Positions 26,300 through 34,377 of a stretch of 64,000 nt of DNA are shown here, piece by piece. Position 1 is the stretch's first letter; each line of letters starts with the position of its first letter. The position numbers were made by a program, and so were the translations under genes. The notes beneath the pieces are model-generated. The model saw only the letters and a list, made by a program, of their open reading frames with translations, had not been told where the DNA came from and ran no database searches. The stretch is from PALSA-505 sp036502085 (GTDB lineage: Bacteria > Actinomycetota > Actinomycetes > Streptosporangiales > Streptosporangiaceae): NCBI GenBank assembly GCA_036502085.1, contig DASXZD010000044.1, forward strand, positions 1 to 64,000. The letters run 5' to 3'.

Positions 26300-26324
26300 C
26301 CGGCCTTACGGCCGGGTGCCGGCG
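26291..26324. terminator. Perfect 15-bp hairpin between the binding-protein and permease genes
   Basis: Arms cgccggcacccggcc (26291-26305) and ggccgggtgccggcg (26310-26324) flank the loop ttac. There is no U-run after it. Hairpins of this sort after a binding-protein gene commonly stabilise its message and lower permease expression. Here it also overlaps the first possible permease start at 26299, with AAGG of a possible ribosome binding site exposed in the loop on the - strand. Confidence 0.6.
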
Positions 26325-26373
26325 CCTCCACCTGCCTTCTAGCTAGCGTGTGGACTTGCTTCTTTGCGCCTGA

Positions 26374-28143
26374 CTACTTCACGCCGAGAACGGCATAGTC
26401 GTACATGCCGAAGTACGGCTGGATGAACGCGTTGGTGATGTTCGGGCTCCGGTAGATGAGCGACTTCGCGTACACCTCAGGAAGGATGACCGCCTGCTTC
26501 ATGATCTCCATATCGATCTGCGGCCAGACGGCGTTGCGCGCCGCCGTGGTGAGCCCCACCTTGTTGGACTCGGTGAACAGGTTGTTGACCACTGGGTCGT
26601 TCAGTTCCCCAATGTTGGCGTTACCGGAGGAAGTGATCGCGTTCCCGTTGCTGATTGCGTCCATGAAGCCGTTGCCGTTCGGCCAGTCGGCCGCCCAGCC
26701 ACCGAAGTCGAGCCCGAGGTCGTGCTGGTGCACGTACTTGGGAGCGCCCGCGAAGTCGGTGTAGTAGGTGCCTGACGGGTAGCCGTGCAGCTGCAGCTTG
26801 ATCCCGGCCTGAGCCAGCGCCGCCTGCAGTGACTGCGCACCGTTGACTTCCTTGGGCCGGTCGCTGCGGTAAGCCACGCTGGTGGTGAAGCCGTTCGGCT
26901 GGCCGCACAGCTTCAGCTGGGCCTTGGCCTTGGCCAGGTCGCCATTGGGCTTGGTGGTCGCCTCGTACAGGTCGTACTTCTTGTAGCCGACGGTGATCGG
27001 CAGCATGATCGTGCTCGCGATCTGGCCGCCGGCGATCGGTCCGCCGTAGGCCGTCTGCAGATCGGTCTTGTTGGCCGCGTACTCGACCGCTTCCCTGCAG
27101 TGCACGTTGGTCAGCGGCGCGACCTTGGTGTTGATGTAGATGAACCACAGGAACCCGGCCAGCGGGTTGTCGGCCGACTTCATGAGCGTCGGGCTGGACA
27201 GGATCTTCGCCCGGGCCGCCGCCTGCACGCCGGTGCCCGCCGCGTCCACGTCAAGGTCGCCGGCCATCAGCCGGTTGTCGATGTCAGCGGCGTTGACGTT
27301 CAGGTTGACGATGATCTTGCTGGCCAGTTGCTTCGCCTGCGGGTCCCAGGAGGGGTTCCACTTGGGGTTCGGTACCAGGACGGCCTGCTTATTCAGCTGG
27401 TAGCTCTGGAACATGTACGGCCCAGTGGACTGAGGGTTCAGCTGGTAGTTCGAGCCCGTGTCCTTGCTCGGCGGTACCGGGGCCGTCTGGGGGAAGGCCA
27501 CTACGTACGGGAAGTCAGGGAACGGCTTCAGCAGGTGGAACACGACCGTGAGGTTGTTGGGCGTGGTGATCGAGGTCAGACCCATCAGGTTCTTGGCGCG
27601 GTCCTTGTACGGCCCCGGGTAGGTGGGGTCGGCCAGCAGCGTCGAGAAGTAAGACGGGCCGTTGGCCAGCACGGACCGGTCATAGGTGCGCTCGACCGCG
27701 TACTTGACGTCCTGCGACGTTACCGGCGTGCCGTCCGGGAACGTTACCCCCGACTTGAGGGTGTACGTCCAGGTCAGGCCGTCGCTGCTGACCACGCCGG
27801 TGTTGGTGGCCAGACCGGGCACGAGCGCGTTGCCGCAGGTGCCGGGGCAGGACTTGTACGTGGTGAGCGGCGTGACGAACAGCCGGTCGAAGTTGAGTAC
27901 CCAGGCGTAGTAGGTGTTGCCGGGGTCAAACGAGTCGGGCGTGCTGCTGTCACCGAAGGTCAGCGTCCCGCCCTTATGGGTGGACGGGTTAACCACCTGA
28001 TTGTTGCCCTCGTTGAAGGATGTTGTAGTCGACCCAGTGCTACCGCCGCCTCCTCCACCACCGCTCCCGCTGCCGCACGCGGCCAGGATCAGGGCGCCTA
28101 CCGCTCCTACAGCGGCAAGGCCCAGAGTTCCGCCTCTCTTCAT
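26374..28143 (-). CDS. Peptide-binding lipoprotein of an ABC importer (SBP family 5)
   Basis: A 589-residue extracytoplasmic solute-binding protein. The N-terminus is a lipoprotein signal (MKRGG, hydrophobic core, lipobox LAAC with Cys23) followed by a Gly/Ser-rich spacer. Family-5 marks include GGTLTFGDSSTPDSFDP, the domain-I segment WTYTLKSGVTFPDGTPVTSQDVKYAVER, and FNPY-like C-terminal parts. It would deliver oligopeptides to the DppBC permease. Length is typical of actinobacterial family-5 proteins. Second gene of the operon after the DppC permease. Confidence 0.95.
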   Translation of the reverse strand: MKRGGTLGLAAVGAVGALILAACGSGSGGGGGGGSTGSTTTSFNEGNNQVVNPSTHKGGTLTFGDSSTPDSFDPGNTYYAWVLNFDRLFVTPLTTYKSCPGTCGNALVPGLATNTGVVSSDGLTWTYTLKSGVTFPDGTPVTSQDVKYAVERTYDRSVLANGPSYFSTLLADPTYPGPYKDRAKNLMGLTSITTPNNLTVVFHLLKPFPDFPYVVAFPQTAPVPPSKDTGSNYQLNPQSTGPYMFQSYQLNKQAVLVPNPKWNPSWDPQAKQLASKIIVNLNVNAADIDNRLMAGDLDVDAAGTGVQAAARAKILSSPTLMKSADNPLAGFLWFIYINTKVAPLTNVHCREAVEYAANKTDLQTAYGGPIAGGQIASTIMLPITVGYKKYDLYEATTKPNGDLAKAKAQLKLCGQPNGFTTSVAYRSDRPKEVNGAQSLQAALAQAGIKLQLHGYPSGTYYTDFAGAPKYVHQHDLGLDFGGWAADWPNGNGFMDAISNGNAITSSGNANIGELNDPVVNNLFTESNKVGLTTAARNAVWPQIDMEIMKQAVILPEVYAKSLIYRSPNITNAFIQPYFGMYDYAVLGVK

Positions 28144-28191
28144 GTGTCAAACGCCTCCTGTATAACTTTGATGGAACGGCGGGTAGCCCAC

Positions 28192-29172
28192 TTACCTGCT
28201 TCTCGGGTCAAGCGCATCTCGCAACCCGTCGCCGAATAGGTTAAACGCCATGACGGTAATAAAAATGGTCACGCCGGGGATGATCATGAACATGGGGTCG
28301 ATCGAGAAAAATTGCTGGCTCACAGCCTCGGAGAGCATACCCCCCCAGCTCGGAGCGGGCGGGATCAGGCCGACGCCCAGATAGTCAAGGTACGATTCGA
28401 ACAGGATGTTCGTCGGGATCAGCAGTGTGGAGTAGACCAGGATGGGGGCGATCAGGTTCGGCAGCAGTTCGCGGAACACGATGTAGGGCCACCGTGCCCC
28501 CAGGCTGCGCGCGGCATCCACGAACTCGCGTTCCCGCAGCGAAATGGTCTGCCCGCGGACGATCCGGCCGATATACGGCCAGGCGAAGAACCCGATAATG
28601 AAAATGAGCAGCGCGACGCGCAAGGTATTGCCGTTGAGGCCGAATGCGGCATTGGGTACGACGCCGGCCAGCGCGATCGCGAAGACCAGCAGCGGGAAGG
28701 CGAGGAACACGTCCATCGCCCGCCCGATCAGCGCGTCCAGCCACCCGCCGAAGTAGCCGGCGATGACGCCCATGAATGTTCCGATGCATACCGCGAGGGC
28801 GGTGGCCAGGAATCCGATGAGCAGCGAGTACTGGGCTCCGTTGACGATGCGGCTCAGTACGTCGCGCCCGAAGATGGGCTCGACGCCCAGCGGATGGGCC
28901 CCGCTGATCCCGCCGAGTGTCCCGTTCGGGCGGCTAAAGGTCGGATTGATCAGGCCCTCGTGCAGGGTGTCCGGGTTCTGCACCAGGTGCGGACCGACGA
29001 TCGCGACCAAGATCAGGAAGACAATGATCACCCCGCCGGCCATCGCGACCTTGTCGCGGCGCAGCCGCCGCCAGGCGATCTGCCCCAGCGAGCGGCCCTG
29101 GATAGCCTTCACACTGCCACTTACCAGTGCGGCCTCAGGGTCAAGCTCCAGCGGCTCCAGTGGCGCGGTCAT
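28192..29172 (-). CDS. Peptide ABC transporter permease (DppC/OppC type)
   Basis: A 326-residue permease with the OppC N-terminal domain (SLGQIAWRRLRRDKVAMAGGVI) and six hydrophobic segments; the EAA loop is seen at REFVDAARSLGARWPYIVFRELLPN. HPLGVEPIFGRDVLSRIV is the conserved DppC loop (usually HPLGTDxxGRD). As the first gene of the operon it precedes the binding protein; in most dpp operons the binding protein comes first and the two permeases are adjacent. The ATG is at 29172. Confidence 0.94.
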   Translation of the reverse strand: MTAPLEPLELDPEAALVSGSVKAIQGRSLGQIAWRRLRRDKVAMAGGVIIVFLILVAIVGPHLVQNPDTLHEGLINPTFSRPNGTLGGISGAHPLGVEPIFGRDVLSRIVNGAQYSLLIGFLATALAVCIGTFMGVIAGYFGGWLDALIGRAMDVFLAFPLLVFAIALAGVVPNAAFGLNGNTLRVALLIFIIGFFAWPYIGRIVRGQTISLREREFVDAARSLGARWPYIVFRELLPNLIAPILVYSTLLIPTNILFESYLDYLGVGLIPPAPSWGGMLSEAVSQQFFSIDPMFMIIPGVTIFITVMAFNLFGDGLRDALDPRSR

Positions 29173-29485
29173 CGAGAAACGACGCTCCCCATTCGTGATA
29201 GCCGAAACACTGTGGCCATCACCTGTTCCGGCATCGTGTTACAGCTTTACCCGGAGAATGTCCTGGTTTGCACTGCGACGCCAGAGGCGTGGCGCGGTCG
29301 TTCCTGGATTGTGATCTAACAGACATGAACCAGGCAAAGCTCGCTGGTCCCACGTTGCGAACTGAACGCTCCCCTCCGGCCACTATACGCGTGACCACCC
29401 TGACGCGAGCGCTCCCCCCGCCCGGGCGCGCCGGGCCTGGTCCAGCTCAGGCTGGTCTGGCCTGGCATGACGCGAGGCGGCGGTC
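29173..29485. promoter_or_regulatory. Spacer upstream of the peptide importer operon
   Basis: About 310 bases between the oxidoreductase stop and the dppC start, both on the - strand. The operon promoter should lie here; the part nearest dppC (29180-29350) is AT-richer than the rest. I see no convincing -35/-10 pair, riboswitch or strong terminator. The left end has imperfect G/C-rich complementarity (around 29420-29470). Confidence 0.3.
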
Positions 29486-30469
29486 CTACTTGCCGGCGGT
29501 CCGGTCCTGCTCGTCCTGCTCGTTGGCGGACAGGACGATCTTGCCGACCTTGCCGCCGCCGCTGAATCTAGCGTAAGCAGCGGCCACGTCGTCAAGCCGG
29601 AAGGTCGCGTCGACCAGGACCCTGACGCGCCGGGCCGCCAGCAGCGGCAGCACGTGCTGCTCGACCTGACGGGCCAGCGCCGCCTTTTCCGCGAGCGGGC
29701 GGCTGCGCAGCGTGGAGCCGCTGATCCGGCCGCGCTTGATCATCAGCGCCCGAAGGTCGAGCTCAGCGTGGCCGCCGGCACTCAGGCCGATGATCACGAT
29801 GCGGCCGCCGGTCGCCATGGAGCTGAGGTTCCCGACCAGGTTGGGCGCGCCGACCAACTCGAGGATCACGTCGTACGGCCCGTGTTCGTCGAATCCTTCC
29901 GGGTCGATCACCGGCTCGGCGCCGAGCGCGGCGACGGCCCCCCGGCTGTCCGGGTTGCGGACGGTCGCGGTGACATGCGCCCCGGCTGCCACGGCCAGCT
30001 GGACAGCGGCGCTGCCGACGCCGCCCGCGGCGCCGTGCACGAGGAGCCGCTCGCCGGGCTGCAGCCCGCCCTGGCCGAATATCGCGTCGTAGGCCGTCAT
30101 GAATACCTCGGCGAACCCGCCCGCTTCCGGCCAGCTCAGTCCCTCAGGGACCGGCATGAGCTGATCCTCGGGCACGACGGCCAGCTCCGCCTGCCCGGCG
30201 CCCGCCACGATGGACATGACCCGGTCGCCGGTACGGAACCGGACGGCGCCGGGGCCGGCCCCGGCGACCTCGCCGGCCAGCTCAAGCCCGGGGATGTCCG
30301 CCGGGATACCGGATCCAGGCGGCGGCGGGTAGAAGCCGAGCAGCTGCATCTGGTCGGCACCGTTGAGTCCCGCGGCCCTGACCCGGACCAGGACCTCACC
30401 GGGCCCTGGCTGCGGATCGGGGTGCTCGGCGACGACCATCGCAGCATTACGGATGGTGGCGGCTCGCAC
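29486..30469 (-). CDS. NADPH-dependent quinone oxidoreductase-like MDR protein
   Basis: A 327-residue medium-chain dehydrogenase/reductase of the zinc-free quinone oxidoreductase branch: GEVLVRVRAAGLNGAD near residue 24, IPGLELAGEVAGAG, the NADPH-binding VHGAAGGVGSAAVQLA near residue 143, and a C-terminal KIVLS strand. The structural and catalytic zinc Cys residues of alcohol dehydrogenases are absent. It would reduce quinones or reactive enones. The last 12 residues are Asp/Glu/Gln-rich and non-conserved. Monocistronic or read with the upstream amidohydrolase (67 bases apart). Confidence 0.9.
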   Translation of the reverse strand: MRAATIRNAAMVVAEHPDPQPGPGEVLVRVRAAGLNGADQMQLLGFYPPPPGSGIPADIPGLELAGEVAGAGPGAVRFRTGDRVMSIVAGAGQAELAVVPEDQLMPVPEGLSWPEAGGFAEVFMTAYDAIFGQGGLQPGERLLVHGAAGGVGSAAVQLAVAAGAHVTATVRNPDSRGAVAALGAEPVIDPEGFDEHGPYDVILELVGAPNLVGNLSSMATGGRIVIIGLSAGGHAELDLRALMIKRGRISGSTLRSRPLAEKAALARQVEQHVLPLLAARRVRVLVDATFRLDDVAAAYARFSGGGKVGKIVLSANEQDEQDRTAGK

Positions 30470-30535
30470 GTTCCGTTCCCCTTTCGCTCGTTCGTGGCCA
30501 TCATGGCTGGCGAGCCGTGCACCAGCCCACCCGGG

Positions 30536-31588
30536 TCAGGACCGGCAGTGCTTGAGCTGGCCGCGCAGGATGACCGCCCGAGGGCAGCCCAGCTCGGCGA
30601 GATCGGCCCGCGGGTCGGAGTCGTAGACCACGGCGTCGGCCGGGCCGCCCGGGACAAGACCCGGCAGCCCCAGGAAGGACCGGGCCGCCCAGGAGGCGGC
30701 GGCGATGGCGTCGTGCGGCCTGACGCCGGCGGCCGCAAGAGCACGGATCTCGTCGGTGATGCGCCCGTGCTGCGCCGAGTCGGTCCCGGCCAGGATGGTG
30801 ACGCCGGCTTCGGCGGCGGCCGCCGCCAGCTGGCCGTGAACGCTCGCCCCGCCGAGATACCAGTCCTTGCGGGGGCCATCGGGCCGGCCGCTCATCTCGC
30901 TCAGGCTCTCGGTAATGACCGAAAGCGTCGGGGTCAGGGCGGTGCCCTGGGCGGCGATCTGAGGCAGCAGGGCCGGGTCCAGGCACATGCCGTGCTCGAT
31001 GGAGTCCACCTTCGCCGTGACCGAGGCCGCTCCGCCCGCCGCATGCTGGGTATGGACCGCGACCCGCCCGCCGACCGCGTGCACAGCAGCCACGACGGCC
31101 GTGAGCACGTCGGCGGGGAGCGGTTCATCGCCCACTCCCCAGTCGGCGATGAGCTTGGCCCATCCGGTGCGGGCCGCCTGCGCGGCGGCGAGCGCCGGGA
31201 GTTCCTCGTGGCTGGCGCGCCGCCCCCAGCCGTCGAAGAACTGTCCCGCCTGGGCGATCCACGGCCCGGCATGCACGGCCCGCGGCACGTCCGGGTCACG
31301 GCCGAACCAGTCCGGCGGGTCACCGGCAAGCCCCGGCGAGCGGATCATGGTCACGCCAGCGGCGACGTGTTGCCGCAAATGTTCGCGCAGCAGCGTGTCA
31401 TCCAGTGCTTGCCCTGGCGCCCCGGCGCCGGGGTGGGTGTGCGCGTCCACCAGCCCCGGCAGCAGCCAGCCCTCGGCGACCAGCTCCGCCGCGCCGACCG
31501 GGTCGGTGGTCCACCGGTCGCCGTCGGCATACAGGTCAACCGGCTCCCCCTCGGGGAGGGCATAGCCGCGCACCCGCAGAACGCTCAT
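30536..31588 (-). CDS. Amidohydrolase family protein (imidazolonepropionase/prolidase-like)
   Basis: A 350-residue metal-dependent amidohydrolase. Metal motifs in order: DAHTHPG near residue 47, a candidate carboxylated Lys in GWAKLIADWG, His in VAVHTQH, His in IEHGMC and Asp in LAGTDSAQHG. The small beta sandwich formed by both ends (WLLPGLVDA, ADAVVYDSDPR) is typical. The substrate is unknown. The ATG at 31588 lies 53 bases inside the 3' end of the diguanylate cyclase gene, so translation is probably coupled to it. Confidence 0.85.
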   Translation of the reverse strand: MSVLRVRGYALPEGEPVDLYADGDRWTTDPVGAAELVAEGWLLPGLVDAHTHPGAGAPGQALDDTLLREHLRQHVAAGVTMIRSPGLAGDPPDWFGRDPDVPRAVHAGPWIAQAGQFFDGWGRRASHEELPALAAAQAARTGWAKLIADWGVGDEPLPADVLTAVVAAVHAVGGRVAVHTQHAAGGAASVTAKVDSIEHGMCLDPALLPQIAAQGTALTPTLSVITESLSEMSGRPDGPRKDWYLGGASVHGQLAAAAAEAGVTILAGTDSAQHGRITDEIRALAAAGVRPHDAIAAASWAARSFLGLPGLVPGGPADAVVYDSDPRADLAELGCPRAVILRGQLKHCRS

Positions 31589-33020
31589 CCGTCACTCCCC
31601 CGGGTCGCGATGGCCTTTCCGGTTCGGTGACATTATCCCGGATCGATGGCCAGATCCCGGGGGAAATGTCCAGCGCCAGCTGCGCGGGAATCTCCGCGTC
31701 GCCCGGCCCGTCGAGCATGCGCACCTGATTCCGGCCCGCCCTCTTGGCCCGGTACAGCGCAAGGTCGGCGCTCGCCAGCAACCCGGGAATGTCGTCGCCG
31801 TGCACGCCGAGCACGGCGGCCCCGATCGACACCGTGATGCGTACCTCGCCGGTGGCGAAAACGACAGCCGTCTGGCTCACCTGCTGGCGCAGCCGTTCGG
31901 CGGCCTGGCCAGCCTCGGCTGCATCGGCGCCGGGCAGCAGGACGACGAATTCCTCGCCGCCAAACCTGCCCACTACGTCTGAGTCGCGCACCTGCTGGCG
32001 GAGCGCCTCGGCCAGCCCGGCCAGTACCTGATCACCGGCCAGGTGCCCGTGCGTGTCGTTCACCCGCTTGAAATGATCGATGTCGATGAGCAGCAGGGCC
32101 AGGGAACTCTTGCCCCTGGACATCCTGGTCATCTCGGTATCAGCCTCCCGCTGCCAGGCGGCCGCGTTCAGCAGTCCGGTCTTGGCATCGGTCCGCGCGG
32201 CCGCGCGCAACTGCTGGTGCAGCAGGCTGCGCTGCAGCAGGACGACCGGCGGCAGCGCGACAAAGAGCAGCACCGGATTCAGCGCGCAGGCGATCGTGAC
32301 CAGCACGCCCACGCAGACCTCGGTGACGTCGAGTACCACCCCTTCCGCATCCCAGAGCACGTCCCGCCAGCGCAGCTGCGGCCGGGACGCGTGCACGGCG
32401 ACGCCCACCAGCGTCGCGTTGAGCACGCTGAACAGCGCGGCGCAGCCGATCGCGATCACGACGGTCACCGGCCGGGTGAACCACACTTCGGGGCCGGGAT
32501 AGGCGAACCACGCGGCCAGATCGCGCACCGTGCCGGCCCGAAGGCCGAAATGGCCGAACATGATCGAGGCCGCCGCGCCGGCCAGGCCCAGCGCCGCCGC
32601 GCTGAACGCCCGCCGGTAGAAGACGCTGCTGCGCACCCGCAACTGCACCAGCACGCTGAGCGGAATCGGGGCGAGCAGCGCGTACACCGGGGGCAGCAGC
32701 AGCGCAATGGGCAGCCACCAGGCGGAGAGCAGGTCACGCGACACGCCGGCCGGCAGGCCGAGTCGCCTGGTCGCCTCGATGCAGGCGGCGCCGCAAGCCA
32801 GCAGCGCCGCGAACATCAGGAACTCCCCGGCCCGCAGCGGTGTCCTGGCCAGTTCCCAGCCGATCAGGGCCAGGTCGCCGGCCACCACCACGACGACGTA
32901 CGCCACCAACGGCGCCGGCTCAGCCGCCAGCGGCCACGTCGCGGGGCGCCGCAGCAACTGCCCGCGACCCTGGGGCCGGTCGGGCCGCTCTTGCGGCAAT
33001 GCTGCCTGCTGGACTGCCAT
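31536..33020 (-). CDS. Membrane-bound diguanylate cyclase (GGDEF)
   Basis: A 494-residue protein with about seven to eight hydrophobic segments in residues 35-270 and a C-terminal GGDEF domain (about 285-450). The active site reads GGEEF (RFGGEEFVVLLPG), with the substrate segment LLLIDIDHFKRVNDTHGH. An inhibitory I-site RxxD (RDSD) sits exactly five residues before GGEEF, so product feedback by c-di-GMP is expected. The sensor part resembles no named domain I recognise. No EAL domain is present. Upstream lies a perfect dyad at 33103-33129. c-di-GMP controls development in actinomycetes. Confidence 0.92.
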   Translation of the reverse strand: MAVQQAALPQERPDRPQGRGQLLRRPATWPLAAEPAPLVAYVVVVVAGDLALIGWELARTPLRAGEFLMFAALLACGAACIEATRRLGLPAGVSRDLLSAWWLPIALLLPPVYALLAPIPLSVLVQLRVRSSVFYRRAFSAAALGLAGAAASIMFGHFGLRAGTVRDLAAWFAYPGPEVWFTRPVTVVIAIGCAALFSVLNATLVGVAVHASRPQLRWRDVLWDAEGVVLDVTEVCVGVLVTIACALNPVLLFVALPPVVLLQRSLLHQQLRAAARTDAKTGLLNAAAWQREADTEMTRMSRGKSSLALLLIDIDHFKRVNDTHGHLAGDQVLAGLAEALRQQVRDSDVVGRFGGEEFVVLLPGADAAEAGQAAERLRQQVSQTAVVFATGEVRITVSIGAAVLGVHGDDIPGLLASADLALYRAKRAGRNQVRMLDGPGDAEIPAQLALDISPGIWPSIRDNVTEPERPSRPGGVTDERSAGARLCPPRGGAG

Positions 33021-33102
33021 GTCCTCCTGCCCATGACCACGTCGCCGGGTGCCCCGCCGGTACGCTCCGGGCCATCACGCAGAGTGCCGCCGGAGGGACA
33101 CT

Positions 33103-33129
33103 GAACTACTCTGGGTAACAGAGTAGTTC
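33103..33129. promoter_or_regulatory. Perfect inverted repeat upstream of the diguanylate cyclase gene
   Basis: gaactactctg (33103-33113) and cagagtagttc (33119-33129) are perfect complements around ggtaa. The dyad lies 83-109 bases before the cyclase start at 33020. With a 5-base loop it could be an operator or a stem-loop; no U-run follows on either strand, so an operator is favoured. Confidence 0.5.
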
Positions 33130-33301
33130 CGTTGCGTGCGCGAGGCCCGGGAAACCGGTATGTTGGTCGCCGCACAGCGCGGACACCTCCGGCGGCCAGG
33201 GATAGTGCAGCCGGAATGTGCCCACACCGTGCGGCCACGTACCCCAGGCCCGTCTGGTCCCTCGGCCAGTCGCCGACCTGGAAGCGGAACGGCATTGTGC
33301 C

Positions 33302-33343
33302 GATGGACACCGTGCGATGAACACCGTGCGATGAACACCGTGC
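33302..33343. repeat. 14-bp tandem repeat, three copies
   Basis: gatggacaccgtgc followed by two copies of gatgaacaccgtgc at 33302, 33316 and 33330. A second set of imperfect repeats (ccccaccgggcttgtagtgtc-like) follows at 33396-33455. Both lie in the 474-base gene-free spacer between the diguanylate cyclase and ssb genes (33021-33494), which holds no convincing gene. Confidence 0.75.
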
Positions 33344-33494
33344 CGACAGATGAGGGAGAGGGCGCTCGATGCGAGGCGTGATCTGGAACTGACGGCCCCA
33401 CCGGGCTGTAGTGTCATGCCCCACCGGGCTTGTAGTGTCCGGGGTTGTAGTGTCACCGTCACGCCAGCAGCGTCAGGGTCAAGAGCAGCCAGGG

Positions 33495-34055
33495 TCAGAA
33501 CGGCACCGCTACGGGGGCTGAGCCCTCTTCCGCCTCGGCGAGCTCGGCTACCGCGTCCCGTTCGAACAGATCCTCGTGGCTGCCGCCCGGCGTCCCGTTC
33601 CCGCCCGCTCCCGCCCCGCCCTGGAGCGTCAAGCCCGGTTCGATGATGTCGTCGGTCGCGGCCCCCTCGGCGGTCGCATCCTCGGACGGCCGGTTGGTGC
33701 GCTGGAAGTGCGAGACGCCGCGGGACAGGTTGTGGCCGATGGCGTCCGCGTCGATCTCGACGTAGATCCGGCGCAAGCCTTCCTTGTCATCGTTCTCCCG
33801 TATCTGCAGCCGCCCGGCCACCACGACGGCCTGGCCCTTGTGCAGCGACGGCGCCACGTTGTTGGCCAGCTTGCGCCAGCAGTTGACGGTCGCGAATGAC
33901 GTGTTGCCGTCTCGCCATTCGCCGGTTTCGCGGTCCACGTAGCGCTGCGTCCAGGCGACACGCATCGACACGATGGGCGTGTTCCCCTTGATGGTCCGGT
34001 AGTTCGGCTCCGAGGCCACGTAACCCGTCAGGGTCACTGTTGCGCCGTTGATCAT
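33495..34055 (-). CDS. ssb: Single-stranded DNA-binding protein
   Basis: A 186-residue SSB with an N-terminal OB fold (TVTLTGYVASEPNYRTIKGNTPIVSMRVAW, then FATVNCWRKLANNVAPSLHKGQAVVVAGRLQ) and a Gly/Glu-rich tail. The tip is APVAVPF: it ends in PF as SSB partner-binding tips do, but the acidic DDDIPF form is degenerate, the acidic residues lying further back (ELAEAEEGS). It is not beside rpsF/rpsR, so it is probably the second SSB paralogue (SsbB-like) of actinomycetes. The ATG at 34055 has a GGAGG-like site (aggatcc) close by. Confidence 0.92.
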   Translation of the reverse strand: MINGATVTLTGYVASEPNYRTIKGNTPIVSMRVAWTQRYVDRETGEWRDGNTSFATVNCWRKLANNVAPSLHKGQAVVVAGRLQIRENDDKEGLRRIYVEIDADAIGHNLSRGVSHFQRTNRPSEDATAEGAATDDIIEPGLTLQGGAGAGGNGTPGGSHEDLFERDAVAELAEAEEGSAPVAVPF

Positions 34056-34321
34056 CGGATCCTCCTGAGCGATTCCCGCGGCACGGTGCCGTGGGGCTGT
34101 CGAGCTAACGGCGGGCGGCGCTGCGCCACCGGCCTGTTACCACGATGGCTCGCGAGAGGCGGTCCCCGGCGGCTCGGATCGCGCGCTGTGGATTACCGGG
34201 CGCGATACCCGGATCTGTGGAGAGCCAATTGCCATACCCAGGTCAACGGCGTCATAATGCCCGGTCGGCTCCACGCCGAGCACAGCTGCCGACACCGCAG
34301 CCGGCCCGGCCGAGGCGGACA

Positions 34322-34369
34322 GGGGACTGGGGACAGGGGACTGGGGACTGGGGACTGGGGACTGGGGAC
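34322..34369. repeat. 7-bp tandem repeat (ggggact), nearly seven copies, G-quadruplex-forming pattern
   Basis: Units at 34322, 34329 (ggggaca), 34336, 34343, 34350, 34357 and a partial at 34364. The + strand has seven G4 runs separated by three bases, well above the G3+N1-7 pattern for quadruplexes. It ends 9 bases before the stop of the HtrA-like protease gene (34378) and lies in the 322-base spacer downstream of that gene and upstream of ssb (34056-34377), which otherwise shows no gene. Confidence 0.85.
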
Positions 34370-34377
34370 GGCGAGGG

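Noticed and set aside
33106..33462. Open frames in the diguanylate cyclase-ssb spacer
   Set aside because: They cross tandem repeats and the perfect dyad and show no domain pattern or start signals.
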